Assembly (NCBI GenBank): GCA_902802945.1
Contig: CADCOC010000029.1
Location: forward strand, 1 to 61,918
Source: an uncultured bacterium
Lineage (GTDB): Bacteria > Verrucomicrobiota > Kiritimatiellia > RFP12 > UBA1067
Reading direction: 5' to 3'
Length of the DNA: 61,918 bases
Part shown: piece by piece, positions 52,332 to 61,381 of the stretch
Numbering within the stretch: the first letter of the stretch is position 1
Layout: every line of letters begins with the position of its first letter
Program-made: the position numbers and the translations under genes
Notes under the pieces: model-generated
Seen by the model: the letters and a program-made list of their open reading frames with translations, nothing else
What the model was told of the DNA's origin: nothing
Database searches by the model: none

Positions 52332-54317
52332 ATGGACATCAACGAGAAAATGGTACGGTTGGCGATTGCTGTTGTCGGCGTGGTTGCCGTAATCTGCGGA
52401 TGCGGAAGAGAGGGCGGGCAGGGTGAAAAGCCCGTGCCTAAGGTACCGGCGCAGCCGGCGGAAGAACGGCAAGCGGCTGCGCCGTCGAATGATCTGGACG
52501 CCATAACGAACATTTCCGCCATGACCGACATGGAGTACGCTTCGCTGGACGGCGGGAAGGCGCCCCAGCGGATGGTAGAGATCGAAAAGCCGTCTGGCGA
52601 GGCCGCGAAGTGGTTTGAGTGCGAGAACGACCCGACTTGGTTCACCAACTCGGTCGGAGAGCGCATTTCCGTGGAGCGCTACTGCGCGATCGCCAATGTA
52701 GAAGGCGGTCGGGCGGCTGAATGTTCATTTGACGGCCGCTATCAACGCTGTGGCGCGGACATGACGCTCCGCCTTGCCGAGTTTTATGTTCATGGAGAAT
52801 GCAGAGTCGGCGATTCGGGCAATGGCGAGGTCGTGGATGGTTCGGACGAGAGGATCATTTACCATGCGTGGAAGATCCGTGATGATTTGTACTTGCTGTT
52901 CGAGGAGAACAATGTGGGCACGATGAGAATGCGTGACTACATCATGGTCATGTTCGACGGCTCGGCGTTTTGCCGTCTCGTGCAGTTCGAGTCGCAACCG
53001 TCGGACGAGCAGATGAATAACGTGCTGCTGGCGCGGACGAACGCGGCGGCCCTCAACAACGTTGCCGTGATGATTGACAGGGACGAGGCGGATCGCCGCG
53101 CGGCAGACGAGAGGTACGTCGTGCAATTGCTTGAAATGGCGGCACTTGGCGGCGAACCCGTGGCATGCCGCAACCTCGCATACTACTACAAGAGGAAGGA
53201 AAACGCCGCCCGGAGCGCCACCTGGTCTAAGTTGGCCGCAACCGTCGCAAGGCGAAGAGGGCGGAACGCCGTAGGGAAATTGCCGCTCCGACCGCTGAAT
53301 GAATGGCCGGTTATGTCCAACGCGGACGCCTTGTTCCGGCAGGCCGAGACGATCGCAACGTGGCTGCGGGGGCATTTGAAGGACACGAAGTGGGTAGTTG
53401 CCGCGAACGGGTTCGGAAAGATGAGCGTCACGGGGTTGGTACGCGGGCATCGTTCGGATGTCGGAGACTGTTCTTTCGGTTTTGATCTGAACGATACAGG
53501 AACCCTCATTTGCCGGGGTGAACTGCCAACTGCCGTGCCGGAGGCAAGGCTGGCAGAAGTGCAGAAACTGCTTTTTTGCTTCGAATCTGACCGTAACGTT
53601 TCCCTCGAGGCGGTGGCGCTTGACAAGGACAGGAAGGTACAATGCTTTGCGACAGTTCCCCTGCTCGCCCTACGAGACGATCCGACCGGTACGATACGCA
53701 GGCTTTCGACGCGTGTTTTGCCTTTTCTGTTGGAACTGTCAGACGCCGTCGGACGCGTCTGCAGGGCCGGCCAGAAGCCGGAGGAGGCGTTCGAGGCCGC
53801 AGAGTACCCACATGTGGTGGCTCGAGCGCTGGATCCTGAAGACCATCTGGAGGACGCCTGGGATGCTACCAGCGAAGCGGAGGAGGTGATCGAGTCGTGG
53901 TTCAAGGCTTGGGGAATCAAGTATAAACGTGGAATCGAAACCGAACTGGCGGTCTACTACCGTGACAAGGGTGACGTTGAACAGGGTCTGCAGGAGTGTT
54001 TTGTCATGTGCGGGAAAACGGTTTTGGCCCAATGTCGGCTGAATCTGGTAGTTCCCAAGGACCGGCGCCAGGCCCTCATGGATTACATTTTGTCGTATAA
54101 CGCGACACGTCCTGGCGTAACCCTTCATCTGGCGTATGCAGCGGAGCCGGGCGATACGGTTTTCTTCCAGTACTTGATGCCGATTTCGATTCTTGAGGCT
54201 CGGACGCGTAATTCCGTCGCAAAGGTACACTTCGATCGCATGCTCGACATTGCGCATCGTTTCGCGTTGGAGAAAACCCCGCAGATACATGGAATTCTGC
54301 ACGCCAAGGACAAATAG
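52332..54317 (+). CDS. Lipoprotein with a Sel1-like segment, unknown function
   Basis: A 661-residue predicted lipoprotein (MVRLAIAVVGVVAVICGC lipobox). A Pro/Ala/Glu linker follows. Around residues 255-300, VVQLLEMAALGGEPVACRNLAYYYKR (in part) resembles a Sel1 repeat. The rest is a large mixed alpha/beta protein that I do not recognise. AGAAGGAGAAA upstream supports the start. It shares its 60-bp leader with the ankyrin lipoprotein upstream of the giant LRR gene, so the two lipoproteins probably respond to the same signal. Confidence 0.75.
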   Translation: MDINEKMVRLAIAVVGVVAVICGCGREGGQGEKPVPKVPAQPAEERQAAAPSNDLDAITNISAMTDMEYASLDGGKAPQRMVEIEKPSGEAAKWFECENDPTWFTNSVGERISVERYCAIANVEGGRAAECSFDGRYQRCGADMTLRLAEFYVHGECRVGDSGNGEVVDGSDERIIYHAWKIRDDLYLLFEENNVGTMRMRDYIMVMFDGSAFCRLVQFESQPSDEQMNNVLLARTNAAALNNVAVMIDRDEADRRAADERYVVQLLEMAALGGEPVACRNLAYYYKRKENAARSATWSKLAATVARRRGRNAVGKLPLRPLNEWPVMSNADALFRQAETIATWLRGHLKDTKWVVAANGFGKMSVTGLVRGHRSDVGDCSFGFDLNDTGTLICRGELPTAVPEARLAEVQKLLFCFESDRNVSLEAVALDKDRKVQCFATVPLLALRDDPTGTIRRLSTRVLPFLLELSDAVGRVCRAGQKPEEAFEAAEYPHVVARALDPEDHLEDAWDATSEAEEVIESWFKAWGIKYKRGIETELAVYYRDKGDVEQGLQECFVMCGKTVLAQCRLNLVVPKDRRQALMDYILSYNATRPGVTLHLAYAAEPGDTVFFQYLMPISILEARTRNSVAKVHFDRMLDIAHRFALEKTPQIHGILHAKDK

Positions 54318-54380
54318 GCGTATATTCGGGTGATGTTCCGAGAATTGCGAATTTTAGTGTTTCCAACAGGGGGGAGGATT

Positions 54381-54389
54381 TGATACACT
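54381..54389 (+). promoter_or_regulatory. Extended -10 promoter of argB
   Basis: TGA-TACACT, nine bases to the ATG at 54399. The predicted leader is only about 3 bases. Confidence 0.6.
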
Positions 54390-54398
54390 ATCTTCTCC

Positions 54399-55256
54399 AT
54401 GGAAAAAATTGACTTGGCAATGCAGAAAGCCGCCGTCCTGACGGAAGCGTTGCCTTATATTCAGGACTTTAGCGGCTCGACCGTGCTCGTGAAGGTGGGC
54501 GGGAGCGTGATGGAGAACGAGGAAAACCTCGTCTCCCTCCTCTCCGACATCTCCTTCATGGACGCGGTGGGCATGCGCGTCGTGCTCGTGCACGGCGGCG
54601 GAAAGGCCATTTCAAAGGCCCTCAAGGAAAGCGGCCTCGTGCCGCAGTTCGTGGAGGGCCTCCGCGTGACGGACGAGCCGACGATGGAGATCGTGCGCCA
54701 TACGCTCAACAACGTCGTCAACGCAGACCTCGTCAAGAAGCTCCAGGCGTTCAAGACGAACGCGCGCCCGCTCCACGGCAACTGGATGTTCACGGCCGAG
54801 AAGATCACGTCGCCGGACCGCGGCTACGTGGGCGAGCCCGTGGCCGTCGATACGCGCGCCGTGCGCGAGATGCTCGACGCGGGGATCGTCCCCGTCGTGA
54901 CGCCCCTCGGCACGGGCCGGGATGGACACCTTTACAACGTCAACGCCGACAGCGCCGCCGCGGCGCTCGCCAAGGCGCTGAAAGTGCGCAAGTTCGCCGT
55001 CGTGTCGGACGTGCCCGGCCTGCTCCGGGATCCGTCCGACCCCTCGACGCTCCTGCCGACGCTCCACCTCTCCAGCGTCGCGAAACTCAAGGCGGAGGGA
55101 GTGATCGCGGGCGGCATGCTGCCCAAGATCGAAGGTTGCGAGGACGCGATCCGCGCCGGTGTGCGCAAGGTCCACCTTGTGGACGGCCGGATGCCGCACT
55201 CGCTGTTGTTGGAAATATTCACCCGGGAAGGGGTGGGAACGGAGATCACAGAATGA
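54399..55256 (+). CDS. argB: Acetylglutamate kinase
   Basis: A 285-residue amino-acid kinase that phosphorylates N-acetylglutamate, step 2 of arginine synthesis. Key motifs: VLVKVGGSVM (about 27-36, phosphate-binding Lys and Gly), VLVHGGGKAIS (about 63-73), NVNADSAAAALAKAL and SDVPGLLRDPSD. Near KVHLVDGRMPHSLLLEIFT the C-terminus has the family's conserved HIIDGR..HALLLE pattern. ATGA overlap with argD indicates coupling. Confidence 0.96.
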   Translation: MEKIDLAMQKAAVLTEALPYIQDFSGSTVLVKVGGSVMENEENLVSLLSDISFMDAVGMRVVLVHGGGKAISKALKESGLVPQFVEGLRVTDEPTMEIVRHTLNNVVNADLVKKLQAFKTNARPLHGNWMFTAEKITSPDRGYVGEPVAVDTRAVREMLDAGIVPVVTPLGTGRDGHLYNVNADSAAAALAKALKVRKFAVVSDVPGLLRDPSDPSTLLPTLHLSSVAKLKAEGVIAGGMLPKIEGCEDAIRAGVRKVHLVDGRMPHSLLLEIFTREGVGTEITE

Positions 55257-56455
55257 GCAAGAGCGAAGAAATCGCCGAAATCTACAAGCAGTACATGATG
55301 CCCACGTACGCGCCGAGCGTCGTGCTGGACAAAGCCAAGGGATCGCGCGTGTTCGGCGTTGACGGCACGCAGTACTACGACCTCACGAGCGGCATCGGCG
55401 TACACAACATCGGCCACTGCCACCCGGAGGTGGTGAAGGCAATCCAGTCGCAGGTGGAAGTGCTCGGACACTGCTCGAACCTCTTCATGCACGAGGGGCA
55501 GGCGCTGCTCGCGAAGAAGCTTGTGGAGCTTTCCGGACTCGGCGGCAAGGTGTTCTTCTGCAACTCGGGCGCGGAGGCGAACGAGGCCGCGATCAAGCTC
55601 GCGCGCAAGTGGGGCTCCGCGAACGGCGGTCGCTACGAGATCGTCACGATGCGCAACAGCTTCCACGGCCGCACGCTCGCCACGATCACGGCGACCGGAC
55701 AGGACTGGTGCCAGCAGGGCTACGAGCCGTTGCCCGTCGGCTTCGCGTACGCGGACTTCAACGACATCGAGTCCGTGAAGGCGGCCGTGACGGACAAGAC
55801 CGTGGCCGTCATGCTTGAGGCCGTGCAGGGCGAGGGCGGCGTGAATCCCGCCACCGAGGAGTTCATGGCCGGCGTGCGCGCGCTCTGCGACGAGAAGAAC
55901 CTCATCATGATCTGCGACGAGGTGCAGTGCGGCATGGGCCGCACCGGCAAGTGGTGGGGCTGGCAGAACTACTCCGTGCAGCCGGACCTCTTCACAGTCG
56001 CGAAGTCCATCGCGGACGGCATCCCGATGGGCGCACTCGTCTCGAACGAGAAGTTTGCGGATGTGTTCACGGTCGGTAGCCACGCCTCGACGTTCGGCGG
56101 AAACCCGGTGGCATGCGCCGCCGCGCTCGCGACGATCGGCGTGATCGAGAAGTACGACCTCCTCGGCGCAGCCGCGAAGAAGGGCGAGATGCTGAAGGCC
56201 GCGCTTGAGTCCTTTGCGGAGAAGTACGACCAGATTCTCGACGTTCGCGGCCTCGGCCTCATGCTCGGCATGGTCACTGAGGGTCCCGCGAAGGACGTCG
56301 TGCAGGCGTTCGCGGATGGCGGCGTGCTCACATGCACGGCCGGCGAGCACGTTGTGCGCTTCCTGCCCACGCTCTCAATGAAGGATAGCCACCTCGAGGA
56401 GGCCGTCGAGATGATGGGCGAGACGCTCGACGAGCTCTTCGGCGTCGCTGAGTGA
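55253..56455 (+). CDS. argD: Acetylornithine aminotransferase
   Basis: A 400-residue class-III PLP aminotransferase for step 4 of arginine synthesis. It has YDLTSGIGVHNIGHCHPEVV in part, FCNSGAEANEAAIKLAR, MRNSFHGRTLATI, the PLP-pocket Asp in IMICDEVQCGMGRTGKWW in part, and the PLP-binding Lys in DLFTVAKSIADG. A related activity (succinyl-diaminopimelate transaminase) is common for this enzyme. It overlaps argB by four bases. Confidence 0.94.
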   Translation: MSKSEEIAEIYKQYMMPTYAPSVVLDKAKGSRVFGVDGTQYYDLTSGIGVHNIGHCHPEVVKAIQSQVEVLGHCSNLFMHEGQALLAKKLVELSGLGGKVFFCNSGAEANEAAIKLARKWGSANGGRYEIVTMRNSFHGRTLATITATGQDWCQQGYEPLPVGFAYADFNDIESVKAAVTDKTVAVMLEAVQGEGGVNPATEEFMAGVRALCDEKNLIMICDEVQCGMGRTGKWWGWQNYSVQPDLFTVAKSIADGIPMGALVSNEKFADVFTVGSHASTFGGNPVACAAALATIGVIEKYDLLGAAAKKGEMLKAALESFAEKYDQILDVRGLGLMLGMVTEGPAKDVVQAFADGGVLTCTAGEHVVRFLPTLSMKDSHLEEAVEMMGETLDELFGVAE

Positions 56456-56548
56456 CGATTCTTTGGTGTACCTGCGTTCGCAAGGATGAGCCATGCGGAA
56501 TGCGGTGTAGTGTGTAGCGTCGATTTAGAAAAACAGGAGAAACGAAAG

Positions 56549-58549
56549 ATGAAAGTGACGAACGAGCAGTTGAAACTCGCCGCCAACACGATCCGCTGTC
56601 TCGCAGCCGACGAAGTTGAGCAGGCGAAGAGCGGACATCCCGGCGTTGCGCTTGGCATCGCGGACCTCGTGTCCACGCTGTGGCTGAAGTTCATCAAGTA
56701 CGACCCCGCCGACCCGAAGTGGCCAGATCGCGACCGGCTCGTGTTCTCCGGCGGGCACGGTTCGTCCCTCGTCTACGCGCTTCTCCACCTCGCGGGCGTG
56801 GGCAAGCTTTCGCTCGACGAGCTCAAGACGTTCCGTCAGCTCGGCTCGCGCTGCGCCGGACATCCCGAGCGCGGCCTCACGCCCGGCGTTGAGGTCACGA
56901 CGGGTCCGCTCGGACAGGGTATCGCCATGGGCGTGGGCCTCGCGATCGCGGAGCGCATGCAGGCAGCGCGCGACGGCGAGCAGGACGGTGTTCCCGTGAA
57001 CGACCACCGCACGTGGGTGTTCTGCGGCGACGGCGACCTCGAAGAGGGCATCTCCCACGAAGCGTGCTCGCTCGCGGGCAAGCTGAAGCTCGACAAGCTC
57101 ACGCTCGTCTACGACTCCAACAACATCACGATCGAGGGTACGGCCGACATCGCGCTCGCGGACGACACGCAGAAGCGCTTCGAGAGCTACGGCTGGAAGG
57201 TGTTCTCCTGCGACGGACACGACTTCGACGCCATCGACCGCACATACCGCAAGGCGATGAAGGTCGTAGGCCAGCCCACGCTCATCATCGCGAAGACGCA
57301 CATCGGCTTCGGTGCCCCCACGAAACACGATACCAGCGCCGTTCACGGTGCGCCGCTCGGCGCGGAGGAGCTCGCCGGACTCAAGACCGCTCTCGGTTTC
57401 GACCCCGCGCAGTTCTTCGAGGTGCCCGGCGAGGTGCTGGATATCTTCGAGGACCGTGGTGCAGCATGCCATCGCATGAACCTTCGCTGGAAGAAGTTGT
57501 ACAAGACATGGCAGGCGGCTAATCCCGAAAAGGCTGCTGCCCGTGAGGCCGCCGCTCGCGGTTCGATCCCGCAGGACATTGCCACGAATCTTCCTGTGTT
57601 CGACCCCGCGAAGCCTATTGCCACGCGCGTGGCGTGCGGCATGGTGATGAACGCGCTCGCGTCCGAAGTGCCGTTCCTCGTAGGCGGCAGCGCGGACCTC
57701 GAGCCGTCGAACAAGACTGCGCTCAAGGAGTACGGCTGGATTGCGCCCGGTGATTTCTCGGGACGCAACTTCCACTTTGGCATCCGCGAACTCGGCATGA
57801 GCGCGATCGTGAACGGCATCACCGCGCACGGCGGTTTCCGCGCATTCGGCGCGACATTCGCGGTGTTCAGCGACTACTGCAAGCCCGCGATGCGCCTTGC
57901 CGCACTGATGAACCTGCCGTCGATCTGGGTGTTCTCGCACGATTCCTTCTACGTCGGGGAAGACGGTCCTACGCACGAGCCCGTGGAGCAGATCGCCTCC
58001 CTGCGCGCCACGCCGAACCTGCTCGTGTTCCGTCCCGCCGATCCGAACGAGACCGGCGCGTGCTGGGTTGAGATGCTCAAGCGCAAGGACGGTCCGAGCT
58101 GCATTCTAACGACGCGCCAGAACGTGCCCGTGCTTGAGGGCGTCACGCAGGAGAAGGTGTCGAAGGGTGCATACGTGATCTACGAGTCGGGTCCGTTCCC
58201 TGAACTCATGTTCATCGCGACGGGCAGCGAGGTGTCGCTCTGCATCGAGGCCGCGAAGCGCCTCGCCGAGGCGGAGCATGCCGTGCGCGTAGTGTCCATG
58301 CCGTGCCGCAAGCTGTTTGAGCAGCAGCCGCTTGGCTACCGCGAGAGCGTAATCCCCGGCACCTGCCCGAAGCGCGTGATCGTAGAGGCGGGAGTGCGTC
58401 TTGGATGGGATCGCTACGTGACCAACTACGGCAACGTCCGTTTCATCACGCTCGATACCTTCGGCGCGTCCGGCCCCTACAAGGTGCTGGCCGAGCACTT
58501 CGGCTTCACCGCTGAGAACGTCCTCGCCAAGGCGCGCGAGCTCCTGTGA
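56549..58549 (+). CDS. tkt: Transketolase
   Basis: A 666-residue thiamine-diphosphate enzyme of the pentose phosphate pathway. N-terminal SGHPGVALGIADL, the TPP motif from CGDGDLEEGISHEA to YDSNNITIEG, FGAPTKHDTSAVHG, the catalytic Glu in FHFGIRELGMSAI and the C-terminal domain with GSEVSLCIEAAKRL are all present. Length is normal. Start chosen at MKVTNEQLKLAANTIR with AGGAG upstream; in-frame codons before it are non-homologous. Confidence 0.96.
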   Translation: MKVTNEQLKLAANTIRCLAADEVEQAKSGHPGVALGIADLVSTLWLKFIKYDPADPKWPDRDRLVFSGGHGSSLVYALLHLAGVGKLSLDELKTFRQLGSRCAGHPERGLTPGVEVTTGPLGQGIAMGVGLAIAERMQAARDGEQDGVPVNDHRTWVFCGDGDLEEGISHEACSLAGKLKLDKLTLVYDSNNITIEGTADIALADDTQKRFESYGWKVFSCDGHDFDAIDRTYRKAMKVVGQPTLIIAKTHIGFGAPTKHDTSAVHGAPLGAEELAGLKTALGFDPAQFFEVPGEVLDIFEDRGAACHRMNLRWKKLYKTWQAANPEKAAAREAAARGSIPQDIATNLPVFDPAKPIATRVACGMVMNALASEVPFLVGGSADLEPSNKTALKEYGWIAPGDFSGRNFHFGIRELGMSAIVNGITAHGGFRAFGATFAVFSDYCKPAMRLAALMNLPSIWVFSHDSFYVGEDGPTHEPVEQIASLRATPNLLVFRPADPNETGACWVEMLKRKDGPSCILTTRQNVPVLEGVTQEKVSKGAYVIYESGPFPELMFIATGSEVSLCIEAAKRLAEAEHAVRVVSMPCRKLFEQQPLGYRESVIPGTCPKRVIVEAGVRLGWDRYVTNYGNVRFITLDTFGASGPYKVLAEHFGFTAENVLAKARELL

Positions 58550-59166
58550 GGTTCGTCGTCACAGCGGGACCCACGCGCGAGTACATAGACGCGGTGCGGT
58601 TCCTCTCGAATCCGTCTACGGGACGGATGGGCTTCGCCGTAGCGCGCGCTGCACGCGCGGCGGGCCATGACGTGACGCTCATCGCCGGCCCCGTTTCCCT
58701 CAAAACTCCGCCCGGAGTCACGCGCATTGACGTCGTCTCCGCCCGCGACATGCTCAACGCGGTCCGCACCGTAATCGCACGCGCCGACGTGCTGGTGATG
58801 ACCGCCGCCGTGGCCGACTGGCGCCCCGCGTGTTGTGCCACCAGAAAGCTCAAGAAATCCGAGATGTCGGATACCTTGCACCTCGTCCGCAACCCCGATA
58901 TCCTGAAGTCCGTTCGGGGACCGCGCGTGCGTGTGGGTTTTGCCGCCGAAACGGGCGCACCCGCCGCCGAGGCCGCGCGCAAATGCCGTGAGAAGGGTCT
59001 TGACCTCGTGGTGGGCAACGACGTGACCGAACCCGGCAGCGGTTTCGGCACGGACACGAACCGCGTGACGTTTGTCACGCCCGACGGAAAAGTGCAGCGT
59101 CTCCCGCTCATGAGCAAGCTCGCGGTCGCCCGCCGCATCGTGTCCTTCGTGGCGAGGCGACGCTGA
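58546..59166 (+). CDS. coaB: Phosphopantothenoylcysteine synthetase (CoaB domain only)
   Basis: A 206-residue protein matching the CoaB half of the CoaBC enzyme: VVTAGPTREYIDAVRFLSNPSTGRMG (in part), ADVLVMTAAVADW, then VGFAAET and VGNDVTEPGSGFGTDTN. It links phosphopantothenate and cysteine in coenzyme A synthesis. The flavin-dependent decarboxylase (CoaC) half is absent, so CoaC must be encoded elsewhere. It starts at GTG 58546, which overlaps the transketolase stop (GTGA). Confidence 0.9.
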   Translation: MRFVVTAGPTREYIDAVRFLSNPSTGRMGFAVARAARAAGHDVTLIAGPVSLKTPPGVTRIDVVSARDMLNAVRTVIARADVLVMTAAVADWRPACCATRKLKKSEMSDTLHLVRNPDILKSVRGPRVRVGFAAETGAPAAEAARKCREKGLDLVVGNDVTEPGSGFGTDTNRVTFVTPDGKVQRLPLMSKLAVARRIVSFVARRR

Positions 59167-59341
59167 ACGCCCCTGCTGATCGCGTATTCGCCTCAATGGT
59201 CGCCGCCTTTGGAGCAATCCGCTCCGCCGCCCGCCGCGAAACAGTTTATTTCAAACCCAGTGACTTCACACAATACCAGTGACGCCCTCTAGTGACCTCA
59301 CACCACATGTAAATTGTAAGCCTGTCCACTCATCCAACCTA

Positions 59342-59399
59342 CAGTCCGCACCGTGATATCACCACCCCGAATCGCCCACGTTCCGCTCCGTAATCGCAC
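59342..59399 (-). repeat. Two array units in inverted orientation (left boundary repeat)
   Basis: Read on the minus strand: GTGCGATTACGG-AGCGGAACG (59399 to 59379), a 16-base spacer, then GTGATATCACGG-TGCGG (59362 to 59344). They match the first two units of the right array (61382-61440) in the same order. Confidence 0.75.
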
Positions 59400-59457
59400 G
59401 CCTAGGTGCCGTTTCTGGCTGTGGTTGTGAAGGCTGAAGGAATGGCTTCGGAGAAAG

Positions 59458-60050
59458 TCTCACGCAGAGGCGCAGAGATGCGGAGAACGCAGAGTTTTAA
59501 GGGATTGTCCCTCTTTATTTGTCTTGTTTGTTTCTCGATCAAACCTGTCGCAAAGTCTTTCTTGCTTTCGCTATTGAGAGTTCAGGAGATTGGGAGACTT
59601 GGAGAAAAATTTAAAAAGTCTCGACAACTCCAAGACTCAGAAACTCCCATTGGCGAAAGCAACGAACGTGCGGACTTAGCGTGAGGCAAAAAGTAGGCTT
59701 TGCAATTGGCTCAGAATATCTTATCCAAAAAATTGCAGTTGAGCAATCCCCTTATTTCTATTGGCTTCTTCTCATTTCTGTTGGCCGCAAAGAACGTAAA
59801 GAGCGCAAAGAAGGGACGTGCTTCTTGATTATGCACGCCGTTCTTTCCACACGGCAAATTACCCAATTGGTGAAAGCAAAAAGTAGGAGACGAGCCTGGG
59901 TAATTCGCAATACTCCCCGATGATAATGCTCTTTGCGATTTTTGCGTTCTTTGCGGCTAGAATCCAACTGCGACATTTGGGCTTGTCGCACTAGTGAGCA
60001 CTTGAAACCTCCTCTGCACCCTCTGCCTCTCTGCGCCTCTGCGTGAGATA
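59458..60050. repeat. Nested inverted repeats of the CGCAGAGGCGCAGAG and GCCGCAAAGAACGC families
   Basis: Outer arms: 59458-59494 (TCTCACGCAGAGGCGCAGAG) and 60008-60050 (its near complement). Middle arms: TTGCTTTCGC near 59562 and GCGAAAGCAA near 59653. Inner arms: 59781-59815 (GGCCGCAAAGAACG) and 59929-59959 (CGTTCTTTGCGGC). The motif CAAAAAGTAGG occurs twice between them (59687, 59876). Confidence 0.75.
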
Positions 60051-60110
60051 TTACAGGGCGCGGGACAATTTGAAGGCTAGGATTCATTGGGGAATACGGC
60101 ATCGTCGGTA

Positions 60111-61211
60111 TCAGGCGACCTGGTGTCGGATGAGCCAGCTGATGACCTTATGTGGGATGCGCGGGCAGCCGGTTTTGCGCACGTATTCCTCTCCAGTCGC
60201 GGGGATGCAGTCGGGGTCCAGCCGTAGCGCAAGCGCGGCCTCGAGCGAGACCAGCGTTCCCTCGCATTCCTCCAGTATCGTTCTCGCAACTTCGCGTGAG
60301 GCAGTCAACTTGGCCCGCATCTCGTCCGTGAGGCCGTCGGGGGCAGAGGCCGTGGCGGGACCAGTGACTTCTGGCGCTGCTTCAGGTGGGCCGACGGGTG
60401 TGGGCGCAGGCGCACTGCGAGAACCGGTTGTCTCAGGTACGGACGTTGGCGTGGATTCGGAACCGGCGGCCTCTGGCGCGGGGAGGAGCGTCGCCGGAGG
60501 CACGGGCTCGGCCGAGCCGCACGCCTGGCGGAAGCGCTTCGCCGTTGCCTTGTAGCGCATGATTGTGGAGTATTTCGCGAAGAGGTCCGGCGCCTCGCGC
60601 TGGAGCAGGCGCTTGATGCCGCCCTTGCGGCCCACGATCTGTCCCTGCGAGTCGTGGATGAGGGTGTTGTCGACGAAGCACTCAAGGTCTTCGAGGAGCG
60701 ATCCAAGCTGGATTGCGGACTCGGGCGAGCTGCGCGCGGTACGGAGCGCAGAGCGGATCGCGTCGAAGGTCGGCTGCGGGTTCAGCGTGTGGTGTCTGCG
60801 GACCTCGCGCCGCGCGATGGCGAGCTTCTGGCGCCGTTCGCGCTCGCGCTCGTAGTACGTCGGGCGCCGGAGGCGTTTGACGATGAGCGAGAGCCGCCGG
60901 TAGAGGAGCGTCGCAACCGTGTAGACGCCAAAGAGCGCGGCCACGGCCAGGAGGAGCGACACCTTCTCCTCGAACGTGCGCGCGTTGCGCCTGAAGAACG
61001 ACTCGAACGTGCGCGGGACGTGTCCGATGGTGTGCCCGTTACGGTACGCCTCGCGCCAGAACGCGCGCCGGTAGCTCTCGCTGTCGAGGCGCAGCACGTG
61101 CACTAGGAACCCGTCTACCAGGGTCTCGAACGTGCATGGTGCGGGCTCAGCCGGCTGCCGCACGACGCGGCATCCACGGTCTTCCAGGTACTCTTCGACG
61201 GCTTTTCTCAT
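60111..61211 (-). CDS. Single-pass membrane protein of unknown function
   Basis: A 366-residue protein I do not recognise. Residues 1-80 are soluble and charged (MRKAVEEYLEDRGCRVV). One TM segment (about 84-104, VSLLLAVAALFGVYTVATLLY) is followed by a very basic stretch. An alpha-helical domain (about 145-240) contains YSTIMRYKATAKRFRQACG. A long Pro/Ala/Thr linker (about 240-290) leads to a C-terminal helical domain ending with CPRIPHKVISWLIRHQ. AAGGA 8 bases upstream of the ATG and an extended -10 support the start. It is the only gene between the inverted array copies. Confidence 0.75.
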   Translation of the reverse strand: MRKAVEEYLEDRGCRVVRQPAEPAPCTFETLVDGFLVHVLRLDSESYRRAFWREAYRNGHTIGHVPRTFESFFRRNARTFEEKVSLLLAVAALFGVYTVATLLYRRLSLIVKRLRRPTYYERERERRQKLAIARREVRRHHTLNPQPTFDAIRSALRTARSSPESAIQLGSLLEDLECFVDNTLIHDSQGQIVGRKGGIKRLLQREAPDLFAKYSTIMRYKATAKRFRQACGSAEPVPPATLLPAPEAAGSESTPTSVPETTGSRSAPAPTPVGPPEAAPEVTGPATASAPDGLTDEMRAKLTASREVARTILEECEGTLVSLEAALALRLDPDCIPATGEEYVRKTGCPRIPHKVISWLIRHQVA

Positions 61212-61241
61212 GTTCGTTTCCTTGTTTGGTCCGACACCATA

Positions 61242-61250
61242 ATTCTACCA
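61242..61250 (-). promoter_or_regulatory. Extended -10 promoter of the unknown membrane-protein gene
   Basis: On the minus strand TGG-TAGAAT, followed by a leader of about 24 bases with AAGGAAACGAAC before the ATG. Confidence 0.55.
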
Positions 61251-61296
61251 TGTCCGACGTCCCGAAGATAGGGGGTAAACTGTCAAAAGAATGCAC

Positions 61297-61340
61297 GGGA
61301 AATGTATGGAAATTGTATGAGAAATGTATTGGGAATGTAT
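61297..61340 (+). repeat. Four tandem 11-bp repeats
   Basis: GGGAAATGTAT, GGAAATTGTAT, GAGAAATGTAT and TGGGAATGTAT follow without gaps. Confidence 0.8.
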
Positions 61341-61381
61341 AGGAATCGGGGCATCTCGGATTGTCTCCAGAGGCGCCTTGT

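Larger units (their letters stand above)
59167..60110. other. Long repeat-rich intergenic region
   Basis: No credible gene; short open frames here lie inside repeats. It contains AGTGAC-TCACAC units (59261-59310), two inverted 38-bp-period array units (59342-59399) and nested inverted repeats (59458-60050). Confidence 0.65.

Noticed and set aside
59406-59923. Two short plus-strand open frames
   Set aside because: They lie inside nested inverted repeats and show no ribosome-binding site or domain.
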